This document shows, in pieces, positions 35,905 to 45,340 of a stretch of 63,783 nt of DNA. The notes beneath the pieces are model-generated. The model had not been told where the DNA came from and did no database searches. It was given only the letters and a program-made list of their open reading frames with translations. A program made the position numbers and the translations under genes. Source of the DNA: an uncultured Bacteroidales bacterium (lineage in GTDB: Bacteria > Bacteroidota > Bacteroidia > Bacteroidales > UBA1715); the NCBI GenBank assembly GCA_937892155.1, contig CALAUG010000014.1:1-63783 (forward strand), written 5' to 3'. Position 1 is the stretch's first letter. Each line of letters starts with the position of its first letter.

Positions 35905-37695
35905 ATGGAGAACATACGCAATTTCTGTATCATTGCACATATCGACCACGGGAAGAGCACCTTGGCCGACAGGTTGTTGGAGTTTACAAACACTGTTTCG
36001 GCACGCGAAGCGCAAGATCAGATTTTGGACGATATGGATTTGGAGCGTGAACGTGGTATAACCATTAAAAGCCACGCCATCCAAATGGACTACACCTACA
36101 ATGGAAAGAAATATGTTTTGAACCTCATTGACACTCCGGGACACGTAGATTTTTCGTACGAAGTATCGCGTTCCATTGCCGCCTGCGAAGGAGCTTTACT
36201 TATAGTGGATGCCACACAAGGTATTCAAGCTCAGACGATTTCAAACTTATATCTTGCTATTGAAAATGACCTTGAAATTATTCCTGTACTCAACAAAATG
36301 GACTTACCAAGCGCGATGCCAGAAGAAGTGAAGGACCAGATTGTTGAACTAATCGGTTGTAAGCGCGAGGATATTCTTGAAGCAAGTGGGAAAACAGGAC
36401 TTGGCGTAGAAAAAATTCTTCAAGCCATAGTCGAAAAAATTCCTGCCCCCGTTGGTAATCCCAATGCGCCATTGCAGGCTCTTATTTTTGACTCCGTATT
36501 CAATCCGTTCCGTGGCATTATTGGTTATTACAAAATTTTGAACGGCGAAATTCACACCAATGATTTGGTAAAGTTCATCAATACGAAAAAAGAATACGAA
36601 GCACTTGAAATTGGTGTCCTACGACTTGACATGGAGCCACGCAGTGTGGTAAAAACTGGCGACGTAGGTTACATTATTTCGGGTATAAAAACTGCTCGCG
36701 AAGTTCGTGTAGGTGATACCATAACCCACCGTGACAATCCGTGCGAAAAAGCTATTGCCGGATTTGAAGAAGTGAAACCGATGGTGTTTGCAGGTATTTA
36801 TCCAATAGACACAGAAGACTATGAGCCTCTCCGTGCATCTATGGAAAAACTACAGCTGAACGACGCGTCGCTGACCTATCAGCCAGAATCGTCGGCTGCT
36901 CTTGGCTTTGGATTCCGTTGTGGTTTCTTGGGTTTGCTCCACATGGAGATTATTCAAGAACGCCTTGACCGCGAATTCAATATGAGTGTGATTACCACCA
37001 CGCCAAACGTATCGTATTATTGCTACACGAAAAAAGGCGAGAAAATTGTGGTAAACAACCCAGCCGATTTGCCAGATCCAAGTTCAATTGACTACATTGA
37101 AGAACCTTATATTGCTGCACAAATCATCACTAATGCAGAATTCATTGGTCCGATTATGAAATTGTGCATAGACAAACGTGGTATCCTTAAAAATCAGACA
37201 TATTTAACTGGTAACCGCGTGGAGATTAACTTTGAACTGCCACTTGGCGAGATTGTATTTGACTTTTACGACAAACTGAAAAGCATTTCCAAAGGCTATG
37301 CCTCGTTTGACTACCACATTATTGGATATCGTGAATCAAAATTGGCGAAACTCGACATACTACTTAACGGCGATGGCGTTGATGCTCTTTCAGCTTTGAT
37401 ACACCAAAACAACGCCTACGACTTTGGGAAACGCATCTGCGAGAAATTAAAAGATTTAATACCACGGCAACAATTTGATGTGGCCATTCAAGCTGCAATT
37501 GGTTCTAAAATTATCGCACGTGAAACCGTTAAAGCTGTCCGCAAGGATGTAACAGCAAAATGTTACGGCGGCGATATTTCCCGTAAACGTAAATTGCTTG
37601 AAAAGCAAAAGGAAGGTAAAAAGCGAATGAAACAAATTGGAAGCGTGGAAATTCCGCAAAAAGCATTCCTTGCCGTACTGAAACTAAATGATTAG
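35905..37695 (+). CDS. lepA: Elongation factor 4 (back-translocating GTPase)
   Basis: A 596-residue translational GTPase. Start at ATG 35905 (MENIRNFCIIAHIDHGKSTL); an upstream TTG lies inside the -7 element. G1 AHIDHGKST, G2 RERGITIK, G3 DTPGHVDF, G4 NKMDLPSA, then the LepA-specific C-terminal domain (SSAALGFGFRCGFLGLLHMEI, CYGGDISRKRKLLEKQKEGKKRMK). It acts on stalled or mis-translocated ribosomes. It overlaps the convergent FAD-oxidoreductase gene by four bases (TTAG, 37692-37695). Confidence 0.98.
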   Translation: MENIRNFCIIAHIDHGKSTLADRLLEFTNTVSAREAQDQILDDMDLERERGITIKSHAIQMDYTYNGKKYVLNLIDTPGHVDFSYEVSRSIAACEGALLIVDATQGIQAQTISNLYLAIENDLEIIPVLNKMDLPSAMPEEVKDQIVELIGCKREDILEASGKTGLGVEKILQAIVEKIPAPVGNPNAPLQALIFDSVFNPFRGIIGYYKILNGEIHTNDLVKFINTKKEYEALEIGVLRLDMEPRSVVKTGDVGYIISGIKTAREVRVGDTITHRDNPCEKAIAGFEEVKPMVFAGIYPIDTEDYEPLRASMEKLQLNDASLTYQPESSAALGFGFRCGFLGLLHMEIIQERLDREFNMSVITTTPNVSYYCYTKKGEKIVVNNPADLPDPSSIDYIEEPYIAAQIITNAEFIGPIMKLCIDKRGILKNQTYLTGNRVEINFELPLGEIVFDFYDKLKSISKGYASFDYHIIGYRESKLAKLDILLNGDGVDALSALIHQNNAYDFGKRICEKLKDLIPRQQFDVAIQAAIGSKIIARETVKAVRKDVTAKCYGGDISRKRKLLEKQKEGKKRMKQIGSVEIPQKAFLAVLKLND

Positions 37696-39245
37696 TTTTT
37701 CGGGTAACTAATTGCTTCTGCGCAGTTCATTCCATCTATTGCCGAAGAAACAATTCCACCAGCATATCCGGCACCTTCTCCGCACGGATAGAGATTTTCT
37801 ATTCGAATGTGCGATAACGTTTCGGGATTTCGTGGAATACGCACCGGCGATGACGAACGCGATTCAACACCGACAATCATTCCTTCGGAACTTGCAAAAC
37901 CGTGCATTTGACGGTCAAAAAATTTGAGACCCTCCTGCAAACGTTTTGAAATTATCGACGGCATCCAAAAATGCATTGGAGAACTTACCAATCCTGGTAA
38001 ATACGAAGATTGCGGTAACGAGCCAGAGATTTTATTACGTACAAAATCGGAAATACGTTGTGCCGGAGCCACTTGGTTTTGTCCTCCATTAGCAAAAGCC
38101 AACGCTTCTAAATTTTCTTGAAAATTCAATCCTGCCAACTCTCCATATTCCTTAAAATCAGCAAAATCCTGAACCTGCAATTCCACAACCATACCAGAAT
38201 TCGCATACGGGGAATTTCTTCGAGAATTTGACATTCCATTTACCACCGTTTGTCGTTCTGACGTCATTGCAGGAACAATAATTCCACCAGGACACATACA
38301 AAACGAATACACACCACGGCCATCAACTTGATGCACTAAAGAATAATTCGCTGCTGGCAACTCCTTCATCATATTTCCGTGGTACTGAATATTATTAATC
38401 ATATTCTGCGGATGTTCCACACGTACGCCCATGGCACAGGCTTTTGCCTCCAGCTCAACACCAGCATTATGCAACGCATAATACAATGGACGAGCAGAAT
38501 GCCCCATTGCGAGAATTACATTTTTTACAGCAATTGTCTCGTCGGCACAAACCAGTTTTTTTACACGATTCCCAATTATCTCAAAATCAATAACTTGCTT
38601 ATTGAAATGTATTTCTCCCCCGCATTCAATAATTGTCTTACGCATATTGGAAATTATTTCCGGCAATTTATCTGAGCCCAAATGTGGATGCGCATCAACC
38701 AATATTGAAGACTTTGCTCCATGAATCACAAACAGTTCAAAAACGCGACGATTATCTCCTTTTTTCTTTGAACGCGTATATAACTTTCCATCGGAAAATG
38801 TTCCTGCACCACCCTCACCAAAGCAATAGTTTGACAGAGGATTGCAACCTTCGTTCAAATTCAGTTTAGCAATATCTTTTTTTCGTTCCGAGACATCTTT
38901 TCCTTGTTCAAGAATGATGGGCTTGATATTCAACTCTATCAATCGTAATGCGGCGAACAAACCAGCAGGGCCAGCGCCAACAATATGAACTTCAGGGCGA
39001 AGCGACACATCGCGTTTTTCAAAAATCAAATGTTCCTTTGGAAGATTGGCATCATCGCCGGAGGCAACCAAAATCGTAAGATTCATCTTAATATTCCGAG
39101 AACGTGCATCTATAGAACGTTTGGTGATTCTATAATCGTGAATTTCGTGTATCGGCAAAGACAACTGTTCAGCAATAGTTTTTTTCAGCAAAAAATCATT
39201 TGCTGCAACCTTTGGCGAAACTTGGAACGAAAGTGTTTGAACCAT
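37692..39245 (-). CDS. FAD-dependent oxidoreductase (COG2509-type dehydrogenase)
   Basis: 517 residues. An N-terminal domain of about 85 residues precedes a Rossmann FAD motif VHIVGAGPAGLFAALRLIE (from about 91), ILEQGKDVSERKKDI, a glycine-rich LSNYCFGEGGAGTFSDGKL and a C-terminal NLYPCGEGAGYAGGIVSSAIDGM that closes the FAD site. This is the widespread family of uncharacterised FAD-dependent dehydrogenases; substrate unknown. It lies two bases after porT and would share the ubiE-porT transcript. Confidence 0.9.
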   Translation of the reverse strand: MVQTLSFQVSPKVAANDFLLKKTIAEQLSLPIHEIHDYRITKRSIDARSRNIKMNLTILVASGDDANLPKEHLIFEKRDVSLRPEVHIVGAGPAGLFAALRLIELNIKPIILEQGKDVSERKKDIAKLNLNEGCNPLSNYCFGEGGAGTFSDGKLYTRSKKKGDNRRVFELFVIHGAKSSILVDAHPHLGSDKLPEIISNMRKTIIECGGEIHFNKQVIDFEIIGNRVKKLVCADETIAVKNVILAMGHSARPLYYALHNAGVELEAKACAMGVRVEHPQNMINNIQYHGNMMKELPAANYSLVHQVDGRGVYSFCMCPGGIIVPAMTSERQTVVNGMSNSRRNSPYANSGMVVELQVQDFADFKEYGELAGLNFQENLEALAFANGGQNQVAPAQRISDFVRNKISGSLPQSSYLPGLVSSPMHFWMPSIISKRLQEGLKFFDRQMHGFASSEGMIVGVESRSSSPVRIPRNPETLSHIRIENLYPCGEGAGYAGGIVSSAIDGMNCAEAISYPKN

Positions 39246-39247
39246 AT

Positions 39248-39973
39248 TTATTCAAAATGGAAAGATAAAATAAACATACGGCTTTTCAGGGCTTCCATAA
39301 CGGAACAATATTCATTTGGCTCCGACTGCAAAATATTTTGTATGCCAAAACTATATTTAAATTCTGCCGCAAGTTTAAAATAGACTAAGAAAAAATCAAC
39401 TCCAAAGCCGAATTCATAGAAATAATCCATAGGATTCTGATTAATGGTATAATCGGAGTTGTCGTTACCAATTCGTTTGGTATCAAGATCATAACGGAAT
39501 GCCATTCCAGCGACCAAATATGGTCTATAATTATTAATACGTTGTGCTTTGAATTTCAGCAATATAGGAGCATCTATGTAGATACTTGAAATTTTCATAT
39601 TGTACTCTTTCAACACTGGCTCAAATCGTGGAGAATTTTGCTTTCGCATTTGATAGACAAGATTTCGCTGACCAAACATCAGACCTGGAAGAAAACGCAA
39701 TGAAAGATAGTTACCTAAACGTAATTCGCTGACAATACCCAAATCAATGCCCATAGTCCCGTGTGATTCCACATTATACACAGAATCAGCTAAACCTGTA
39801 AGCAACAGAGTAGAATCGGGAAATATGCGGTAATTCATCTGATTCGTACCAAGCGTAAAACCAAGATGGAACCATTTTTTGTCGTAGGATTGATCGTGCA
39901 AAATTTTCTTCTTTTGCGCAAAACCTTGCGCAGAAATCAAAAGTAACAACACAATATAAAAAATCCGTTTCAA
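39248..39973 (-). CDS. porT: PorT, outer-membrane beta-barrel needed for type IX secretion
   Basis: A beta-barrel protein of 241 residues if it starts at TTG 39973 (MKRIFYIVLLLLISAQGFAQ, a clean signal peptide). A farther TTG at 40009 would give 253 residues but has a poor N-terminus; there is no ATG in this region. A -7-like TACTTTTG sits between the two TTGs, which favours the inner one. The body (FHLGFTLGTNQMNYRI..., LGIVSELRLGNYLSLRFLPGL, YIDAPILLKFKA) matches PorT, a T9SS component, and ubiE-porT adjacency is conserved in Bacteroidota. Presence of porT agrees with the giant surface protein at the left edge. Confidence 0.88.
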   Translation of the reverse strand: MKRIFYIVLLLLISAQGFAQKKKILHDQSYDKKWFHLGFTLGTNQMNYRIFPDSTLLLTGLADSVYNVESHGTMGIDLGIVSELRLGNYLSLRFLPGLMFGQRNLVYQMRKQNSPRFEPVLKEYNMKISSIYIDAPILLKFKAQRINNYRPYLVAGMAFRYDLDTKRIGNDNSDYTINQNPMDYFYEFGFGVDFFLVYFKLAAEFKYSFGIQNILQSEPNEYCSVMEALKSRMFILSFHFE

Positions 39974-40014
39974 AGACTTAATTTTTGCAAAAGTACAAAG
40001 ATTTCGCAATTACA

Positions 40015-40737
40015 TTACTTTGTACATAGGTATAGACTTGCAATGCCAAACGAAAGTGACACGATTTTAGTATGTTTAAAGCCCGCTTTCTCTGCTTCCA
40101 GTGCAAATTTTTCGCCAGCAGGAAACTCCTGAACCGACTGAAATAAATAATAATATGCGTCGTAATCCTTTGAAAACAATTTTCCGATAAACGGAAGTAT
40201 GTGCTTAAAATAGCAAGTATATAATTGTTTTATTGGAAAATATTTCGGCATTGAAAACTCCAATATAGCAGCAATGCCATTGGGTTTCAACACACGGCAC
40301 ATTTCCTGCAAGCCATTCTGCAAGTTTTCAAAATTACGCACTCCAAAACCAACCGTAATCGCCTCAAACGAATTATCGGCAAACGACATGGATTCACTAT
40401 CGGCAAGTTGCAATTCAACCAACTGTTGAAGATTGAGTTTTTGAATTTTTTCTTTACCAACCTCTAACATTTTCTCAGAAATGTCTATACCAACTATGCG
40501 TTTGGCCCGTAATTTTTGAGCAGACAAAATAGCAAAATCGCCTGTCCCTGTTGCAACATCAAGAATTGACTCTGGATTATATGGTTGTATGGCTTTTATA
40601 GCCTTTTTCCTCCATAGTTTATCAATATTCAATGAGAGCGCATGGTTTAAGAAGTCGTATTTCCCAGCAATATTATTGAACATATCAATAATCTGCCCTT
40701 TTTTGCCTTTCGTTGAATCCTTATATGGAATTGCCAT
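40015..40737 (-). CDS. ubiE: Demethylmenaquinone methyltransferase
   Basis: A 240-residue SAM-dependent methyltransferase that makes menaquinone from demethylmenaquinone. Seen: FNNIAGKYDFLNHALSLNID, SAM motif LDVATGTGDF (about 59-68), GIDISEKMLEVG, AITVGFGVRNF and ILEFSMP, all UbiE/MenG signatures. porT follows closely. A -7 TATCTTTG lies 17 bases upstream. Confidence 0.95.
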   Translation of the reverse strand: MAIPYKDSTKGKKGQIIDMFNNIAGKYDFLNHALSLNIDKLWRKKAIKAIQPYNPESILDVATGTGDFAILSAQKLRAKRIVGIDISEKMLEVGKEKIQKLNLQQLVELQLADSESMSFADNSFEAITVGFGVRNFENLQNGLQEMCRVLKPNGIAAILEFSMPKYFPIKQLYTCYFKHILPFIGKLFSKDYDAYYYLFQSVQEFPAGEKFALEAEKAGFKHTKIVSLSFGIASLYLCTK

Positions 40738-40753
40738 TATTATTTATTTTTGA

Positions 40754-40761
40754 CAAAGATA
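40754..40761 (-). promoter_or_regulatory. -7 element for ubiE-porT
   Basis: Minus-strand TATCTTTG, exact TANNTTTG, 17 bases before the ATG. Confidence 0.45.
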
Positions 40762-40805
40762 GAAAAGATTTTCTCTATTAACCATCCATCACTCAACACT
40801 AATCT

Positions 40806-43211
40806 CTATTTCAAAAAGTAACCTTGCCCTGGTTGGATATTTTCGAGTGTGTTGCCAGATTTTTCGGGTTGCCAAACTCCATTCAAATTTTTCAGCATCT
40901 GACAATTATTTGCATCATAAATTGATTCTATTGGCGTATCGGTTTGATACGGGCAACCTATCAGCGACCAACCATTCCCTTTCGGAGCAACATACGGGTT
41001 CATTGGATTTCCCTCAACCGATAACGTTCCTGCTTCGTTCATATACACCAAATATCCTTTACCTGCTGTAATTGACATTAACGACTGCAATTCCGATACG
41101 TGCTCGCTCTTCCAAAACGAAGTTTCATCTTTCACTAAATCAACCGATAAACCAGCAAACAACGTTTCTATGGTACTGTCGGTTGGATGTACATTTATAG
41201 AAATCAAATTCCAACCTTTTTTTAATTGAACGGTCTGAACCTGCAAATCCGAAGGTCTGTTTACAATAACCGAAACAGGCGTTCGAGCGCAGAAATTTCC
41301 CGTTGATATACGCATATTGTAAAAGAATAAATAATACTTCGTTCCTATCCAACCGATATTCGAGCCAAGCAACGAAATAACGCCGTCAATTGTATATGGG
41401 AAATGTACATCGGTATCGGAATCATTAGTGTAGCGAATACGTCCAGTTGACCCTTTTGTACCCATATAATACACACCAGGTTCAAGTGTTGCCCCGACAG
41501 CCATACGTTGGTCACCTGCAGGAAGATTTTTTATCGTGGTTGTATAAACTAATGTGGAATTATCTTCTCCGTAAATATTAATGACTATATCCTGTGCACC
41601 GCACAACGTCATTGTCACCGAATCAATCGAAAGTGTTTTGAACACTTCGAATTTCATCCGACGTTCTTTTGCTTCATCTTCATCGCCTGTGGCGTACGTC
41701 CATGAATAATCGGAAATAATTCGTGGTTTTCCGACTAATGCGGTCAAGCCATATTTATCTTCCACGAAATACGTTTTTGTGGTTGCACCAGAATTTACAA
41801 CATAGGAATTTCCCGAATTAAGTAAGGTGCCATTCTTTTCAGCATCGTACCAATCGTAAGTTGTCGTTTCCGGATTTTTAATCGTTAGCGTAACGGATTG
41901 ATTTGCCTCTGCTTCGACATCAGGAATTTCTATCAAACTAGATGTGACGACAACCTCATCAGACGCTTCGGAACACGAATTTGCCGATACTTTTACCACA
42001 TACGTCCCCGATTCTTTTACACGAATTGTACGCGACTTTTCGTTAGCCAGCAGCACATTGTCTTTATACCATTGATACGACACCGAACTTCCGACGACGT
42101 TCGCATCGAGGGTTTCGTAAGAATTATCGCAAATATGTCTGTCATTTCCTAAATACGGATGCACATCGGAATATAACACTATTGTGTCTTTGCGTGTACA
42201 ACCAAGACTATCGGCAGTTACAATGTATGTTCCTGCCTGTTTTGCCTGATAGGTTTTACCAACACCAACGATGGTTCCATTATACTGCCACGTACATATT
42301 GTTGATTCGTTTGTTATCTGCGAATTAAGTTCTATGGAAGTTTCGCCGCACAAAGTTCTATCTATGCCCAATTTTGGAGAAGAGCAATACTGATATTCCA
42401 CATCGGATTTATTTGTTGAGATTTTTATATCATCCAACCAGATGTAACACGTTTCAAGCGGACACCACGTATCGTCGTCGCCACCATGAAATGTGGAAAT
42501 GTATAATTTATCGGCCTTGTCGCCATTCGTCACAAATTTCCGTCCCGTTAAATGCAACACTTGCACGCCATTTACCCACGTTTCAATTTCTCCATCGCTT
42601 TTCGACGCGTCGGAATTGATTTTCACACGTTCTGCTATATGCATCCACTGACCAGGAACATACATCACATTTGAACCATCAGGATAAAGCAAATCGTGAT
42701 CTTCACCATAAAAATTTTCCTTGGTCATATCGTACAAATAGAGACAAGCACGACCACCAGCGCGCCACATATAGCGGCACGAAAATCCGTTGGTCCCATC
42801 ACAATATTCTCCACCACTACAATCATTTCCACCAGCTATTCCAGGAATTTTTCCGCCGAAATTTGTTGTCCCCCATGTGAAATTTTCGCTAAAACGAATC
42901 CAATACGACATATATAATTCGTCGGCAGGCTCCACAAGCAACGGAACTTGAGCTCCATTTATATCAGGACCGAAAGTTTGAGCCGGATAAGTAATACGCA
43001 ATGATTTTGTTCCCGAAACAGACGTGCTGTTGTCTATCATAGTTCGCGTTGCCAGACCTTGGTCCCACGTTGCGGTAGTAAATCCATCGGATTGCCACAT
43101 CGAGCGCACGTAAGCTGTTCCCGCCGGTTGCGATTCAAAATCCGTATGGCAATATTGCGCATACGACGACAATGCAATCACACAAAACAATATCAAAAAT
43201 AACTTACGCAT
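40806..43211 (-). CDS. Secreted PL14-like polysaccharide lyase with Ig-like domains
   Basis: 801 residues from ATG 43211 (MRKLFLILFCVIALSSYAQY, signal peptide); the frame opens 57 bases earlier but that start has no signal. Residues about 22-266 have a jelly-roll lyase look close to PL14 alginate/glucuronan-type lyases: FGGKIPGIAGG (118-128), CRYMWRAGG (145-153), PGQWMHIAERVKIN, WVNGVQVL, FHGGDDDTWCP, YIWLDDIKIS. Ig-like units follow (CTWQYNGTIV; SYQWYKDNVL), then a C-terminal two-lobe module (LKKGWNLISINV and GNGWSLIGCPYQ). It ends at GQGYFLK with no T9SS tail. Substrate unknown; catalytic residues not verified. Confidence 0.8.
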   Translation of the reverse strand: MRKLFLILFCVIALSSYAQYCHTDFESQPAGTAYVRSMWQSDGFTTATWDQGLATRTMIDNSTSVSGTKSLRITYPAQTFGPDINGAQVPLLVEPADELYMSYWIRFSENFTWGTTNFGGKIPGIAGGNDCSGGEYCDGTNGFSCRYMWRAGGRACLYLYDMTKENFYGEDHDLLYPDGSNVMYVPGQWMHIAERVKINSDASKSDGEIETWVNGVQVLHLTGRKFVTNGDKADKLYISTFHGGDDDTWCPLETCYIWLDDIKISTNKSDVEYQYCSSPKLGIDRTLCGETSIELNSQITNESTICTWQYNGTIVGVGKTYQAKQAGTYIVTADSLGCTRKDTIVLYSDVHPYLGNDRHICDNSYETLDANVVGSSVSYQWYKDNVLLANEKSRTIRVKESGTYVVKVSANSCSEASDEVVVTSSLIEIPDVEAEANQSVTLTIKNPETTTYDWYDAEKNGTLLNSGNSYVVNSGATTKTYFVEDKYGLTALVGKPRIISDYSWTYATGDEDEAKERRMKFEVFKTLSIDSVTMTLCGAQDIVINIYGEDNSTLVYTTTIKNLPAGDQRMAVGATLEPGVYYMGTKGSTGRIRYTNDSDTDVHFPYTIDGVISLLGSNIGWIGTKYYLFFYNMRISTGNFCARTPVSVIVNRPSDLQVQTVQLKKGWNLISINVHPTDSTIETLFAGLSVDLVKDETSFWKSEHVSELQSLMSITAGKGYLVYMNEAGTLSVEGNPMNPYVAPKGNGWSLIGCPYQTDTPIESIYDANNCQMLKNLNGVWQPEKSGNTLENIQPGQGYFLK

Positions 43212-43322
43212 ATCGTTGGTAAAGATATGACAAAGATTGAAGATAAAAAATCCAATATTGCCATTCACAATATCAATAGTTTTTGCCGTTGGTTTTCTAT
43301 ATATTTACAAAAAATTAAGACT

Positions 43323-43610
43323 ATGAAATACCGATATAAAACAGTTGGTACGTGTAGCCAACAAATTGAATTTGAACTTGACGGCGATATTCTTAAAAAT
43401 GTCAATTTTTATGGCGGATGCAACGGAAATTTGCAGGGTATCAGCAAATTAGTTGAAGGAATGCCTGTAACAGAAGTAATCAAAAAATTGGAAGGAATAC
43501 GCTGCGGTTACAAAACTACGTCGTGTCCAGATCAACTCACAACAGCACTCAAAAAAGTGCTTGCAAAGAAGGAATCAGAAGCTAAAAACCAAGAACATAG
43601 TAATTCTTGA
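43323..43610 (+). CDS. TSCPD domain-containing protein (TIGR03905-type)
   Basis: 95 residues from ATG 43323; 96 bases of upstream open frame overlap the divergent lyase leader and look non-coding. Motifs GTCSQQIEF, VNFYGGCNGNLQGI and the name-giving TTSCPDQL are intact. The TSCPD domain is found alone and at the C-terminus of class II ribonucleotide reductases; the function of the stand-alone form is not known. It is convergent with the GH43-like gene. Confidence 0.9.
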   Translation: MKYRYKTVGTCSQQIEFELDGDILKNVNFYGGCNGNLQGISKLVEGMPVTEVIKKLEGIRCGYKTTSCPDQLTTALKKVLAKKESEAKNQEHSNS

Positions 43611-43628
43611 TTTTTAGTTCTTTGCTCA

Positions 43629-45254
43629 CTAAAATTTTAATTCCAACAAATCGAACATTCCTTCCCCTTTATAAAGGAGATACAAAGGCTTTTCGCCATC
43701 TTCAAAATCAGCATCGATGGCAATAGATTTCCAATTTTGAGTTGGTTTTATCGTACATTCGCCAACAGATTTTCCATTCAGTTGCTGCGTTATCAACAAT
43801 GTTCCAGTGGCATTACCACGATACGTAATAACCAGTTTTGAATTACCATTGAAAGCGAAGTATTTGTATCCAATCAATGTATTATTGCCAATCTCCGTTA
43901 TAAAACGCTCATTATCAACATTATTCACATTCGGGAACGATGTTTCGTATATTTTATTGGAACCATGTGGCATTGCCCCATTTGTTATGTTGCACGCAAT
44001 TACTGCCGGATATGTTCCTTGAGCCAACAAAGGTCCGCCATTTAAGCCACACGATGTAATTTCAATTTGTTTAATGCTACCATCTGGTTGTATCACTATC
44101 TTTTCGGCGCAGGCCTGTCGGCTATAATCCGACTTGTGTGTTAATCTATGATAAAATACATAATATTCGCCATTAATCTGTTCTATGCTTCCATGCGTCG
44201 TACCTGTCATATTCAATCTATCCAACTCTGTACGACCATTCAGTCCAACATCACCATTGGAAACGATTGTTCCGCCAAAAATAAAATCCTTGTCAGGAAA
44301 TTTACTTGTCGCATAGCACAATTCGTGGTTTAGCATAGAAGAATATATGAAATAGTACGTCTCACCTACTTTACGTATTGAACTTGCCTCAAAAAATGGA
44401 TGTTTTTCAAATGATGTTCCTTTTACTTTATAGGGAATAATATGTTTTGGAGCCTGTTTTACCGTAAGCATATCATCTTCCAAGACAAGAGAAACTGCGC
44501 CCATAACGCTCTCTCCATGAGCCATTTGTATAATTTCTTCCCGAGATTTTCCAAACATATTCATCTCACTTTGAATATAGTTTTCGTTCTCAAAGAAATC
44601 AGGTTCTTCTTCAAAAGAATACTGCGTTCCATAATATAAGCGAATTACCCCATTGTCGTTGATTACTCCCGGATCGAATGGGACAAAATCTTTCATGATT
44701 TTTCCGTCTGGATATTTCACAAAGCCAAGAAATTCATATTTTCCAGCTGGACTATCGCACACGGCGACACTAATCGGACCGAAATAGCCACCGACACCAA
44801 AATCGCCCGACATACAGTAAAACAAATAGTATTTACCATCATTGCCACGAACCACATCGGGCGCATACATATATTTCCTATTTGGATAATCAGGATCTTG
44901 GCTTGCCTTATAAATTACGCCCTCATACCTCCACTGTTTCAAATCATAAATTGATGCTGAATATGACACGTAATCCAACATACAAAATGTTTCCCCTGCT
45001 TCCTTATCGTGCGAGCCGAATATATACACTCTATCTCCAAATACATGTGGTTCTCCATCGGGAACATATTCGTTTAAAGGCAAAAATGGATTGTAAACTT
45101 GATTTTTCATATCTTGACACTCCTTTGAATTTACAAAAGTAACGTTTTCGTCAAGATGTGCATTGCCACCATTGTGTTTTTTTATCATGAGAAAAGCTAT
45201 CAGCATAGAAATAGCGGCAACAAGTATCAGCAATGTACAAAGACGAAATTTCAT
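43629..45254 (-). CDS. Membrane-anchored GH43-like glycoside hydrolase
   Basis: 541 residues. An N-terminal hydrophobic segment (about 5-24) would anchor or export it. The five-bladed propeller pattern is visible: EPHVFGDRVYIFGSHD (first catalytic-Asp region), YMYAPDVV, VPFDPGVI, FFEASSI (general-acid Glu region) and GTTHGSIEQINGEYYVFYHR. The C-terminal 130 residues look like a beta-sandwich carbohydrate-binding module. The likely target is arabinan, xylan or a related beta- or alpha-pentoside; not resolvable here. Confidence 0.85.
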   Translation of the reverse strand: MKFRLCTLLILVAAISMLIAFLMIKKHNGGNAHLDENVTFVNSKECQDMKNQVYNPFLPLNEYVPDGEPHVFGDRVYIFGSHDKEAGETFCMLDYVSYSASIYDLKQWRYEGVIYKASQDPDYPNRKYMYAPDVVRGNDGKYYLFYCMSGDFGVGGYFGPISVAVCDSPAGKYEFLGFVKYPDGKIMKDFVPFDPGVINDNGVIRLYYGTQYSFEEEPDFFENENYIQSEMNMFGKSREEIIQMAHGESVMGAVSLVLEDDMLTVKQAPKHIIPYKVKGTSFEKHPFFEASSIRKVGETYYFIYSSMLNHELCYATSKFPDKDFIFGGTIVSNGDVGLNGRTELDRLNMTGTTHGSIEQINGEYYVFYHRLTHKSDYSRQACAEKIVIQPDGSIKQIEITSCGLNGGPLLAQGTYPAVIACNITNGAMPHGSNKIYETSFPNVNNVDNERFITEIGNNTLIGYKYFAFNGNSKLVITYRGNATGTLLITQQLNGKSVGECTIKPTQNWKSIAIDADFEDGEKPLYLLYKGEGMFDLLELKF

Positions 45255-45340
45255 AGAATAATTTAAAAGTTCTTAAAGTTAACACAATTAACTGTAGGAA
45301 AGGCACTCTGCAGACAATAATTCACATATTCTCTAAGAAA

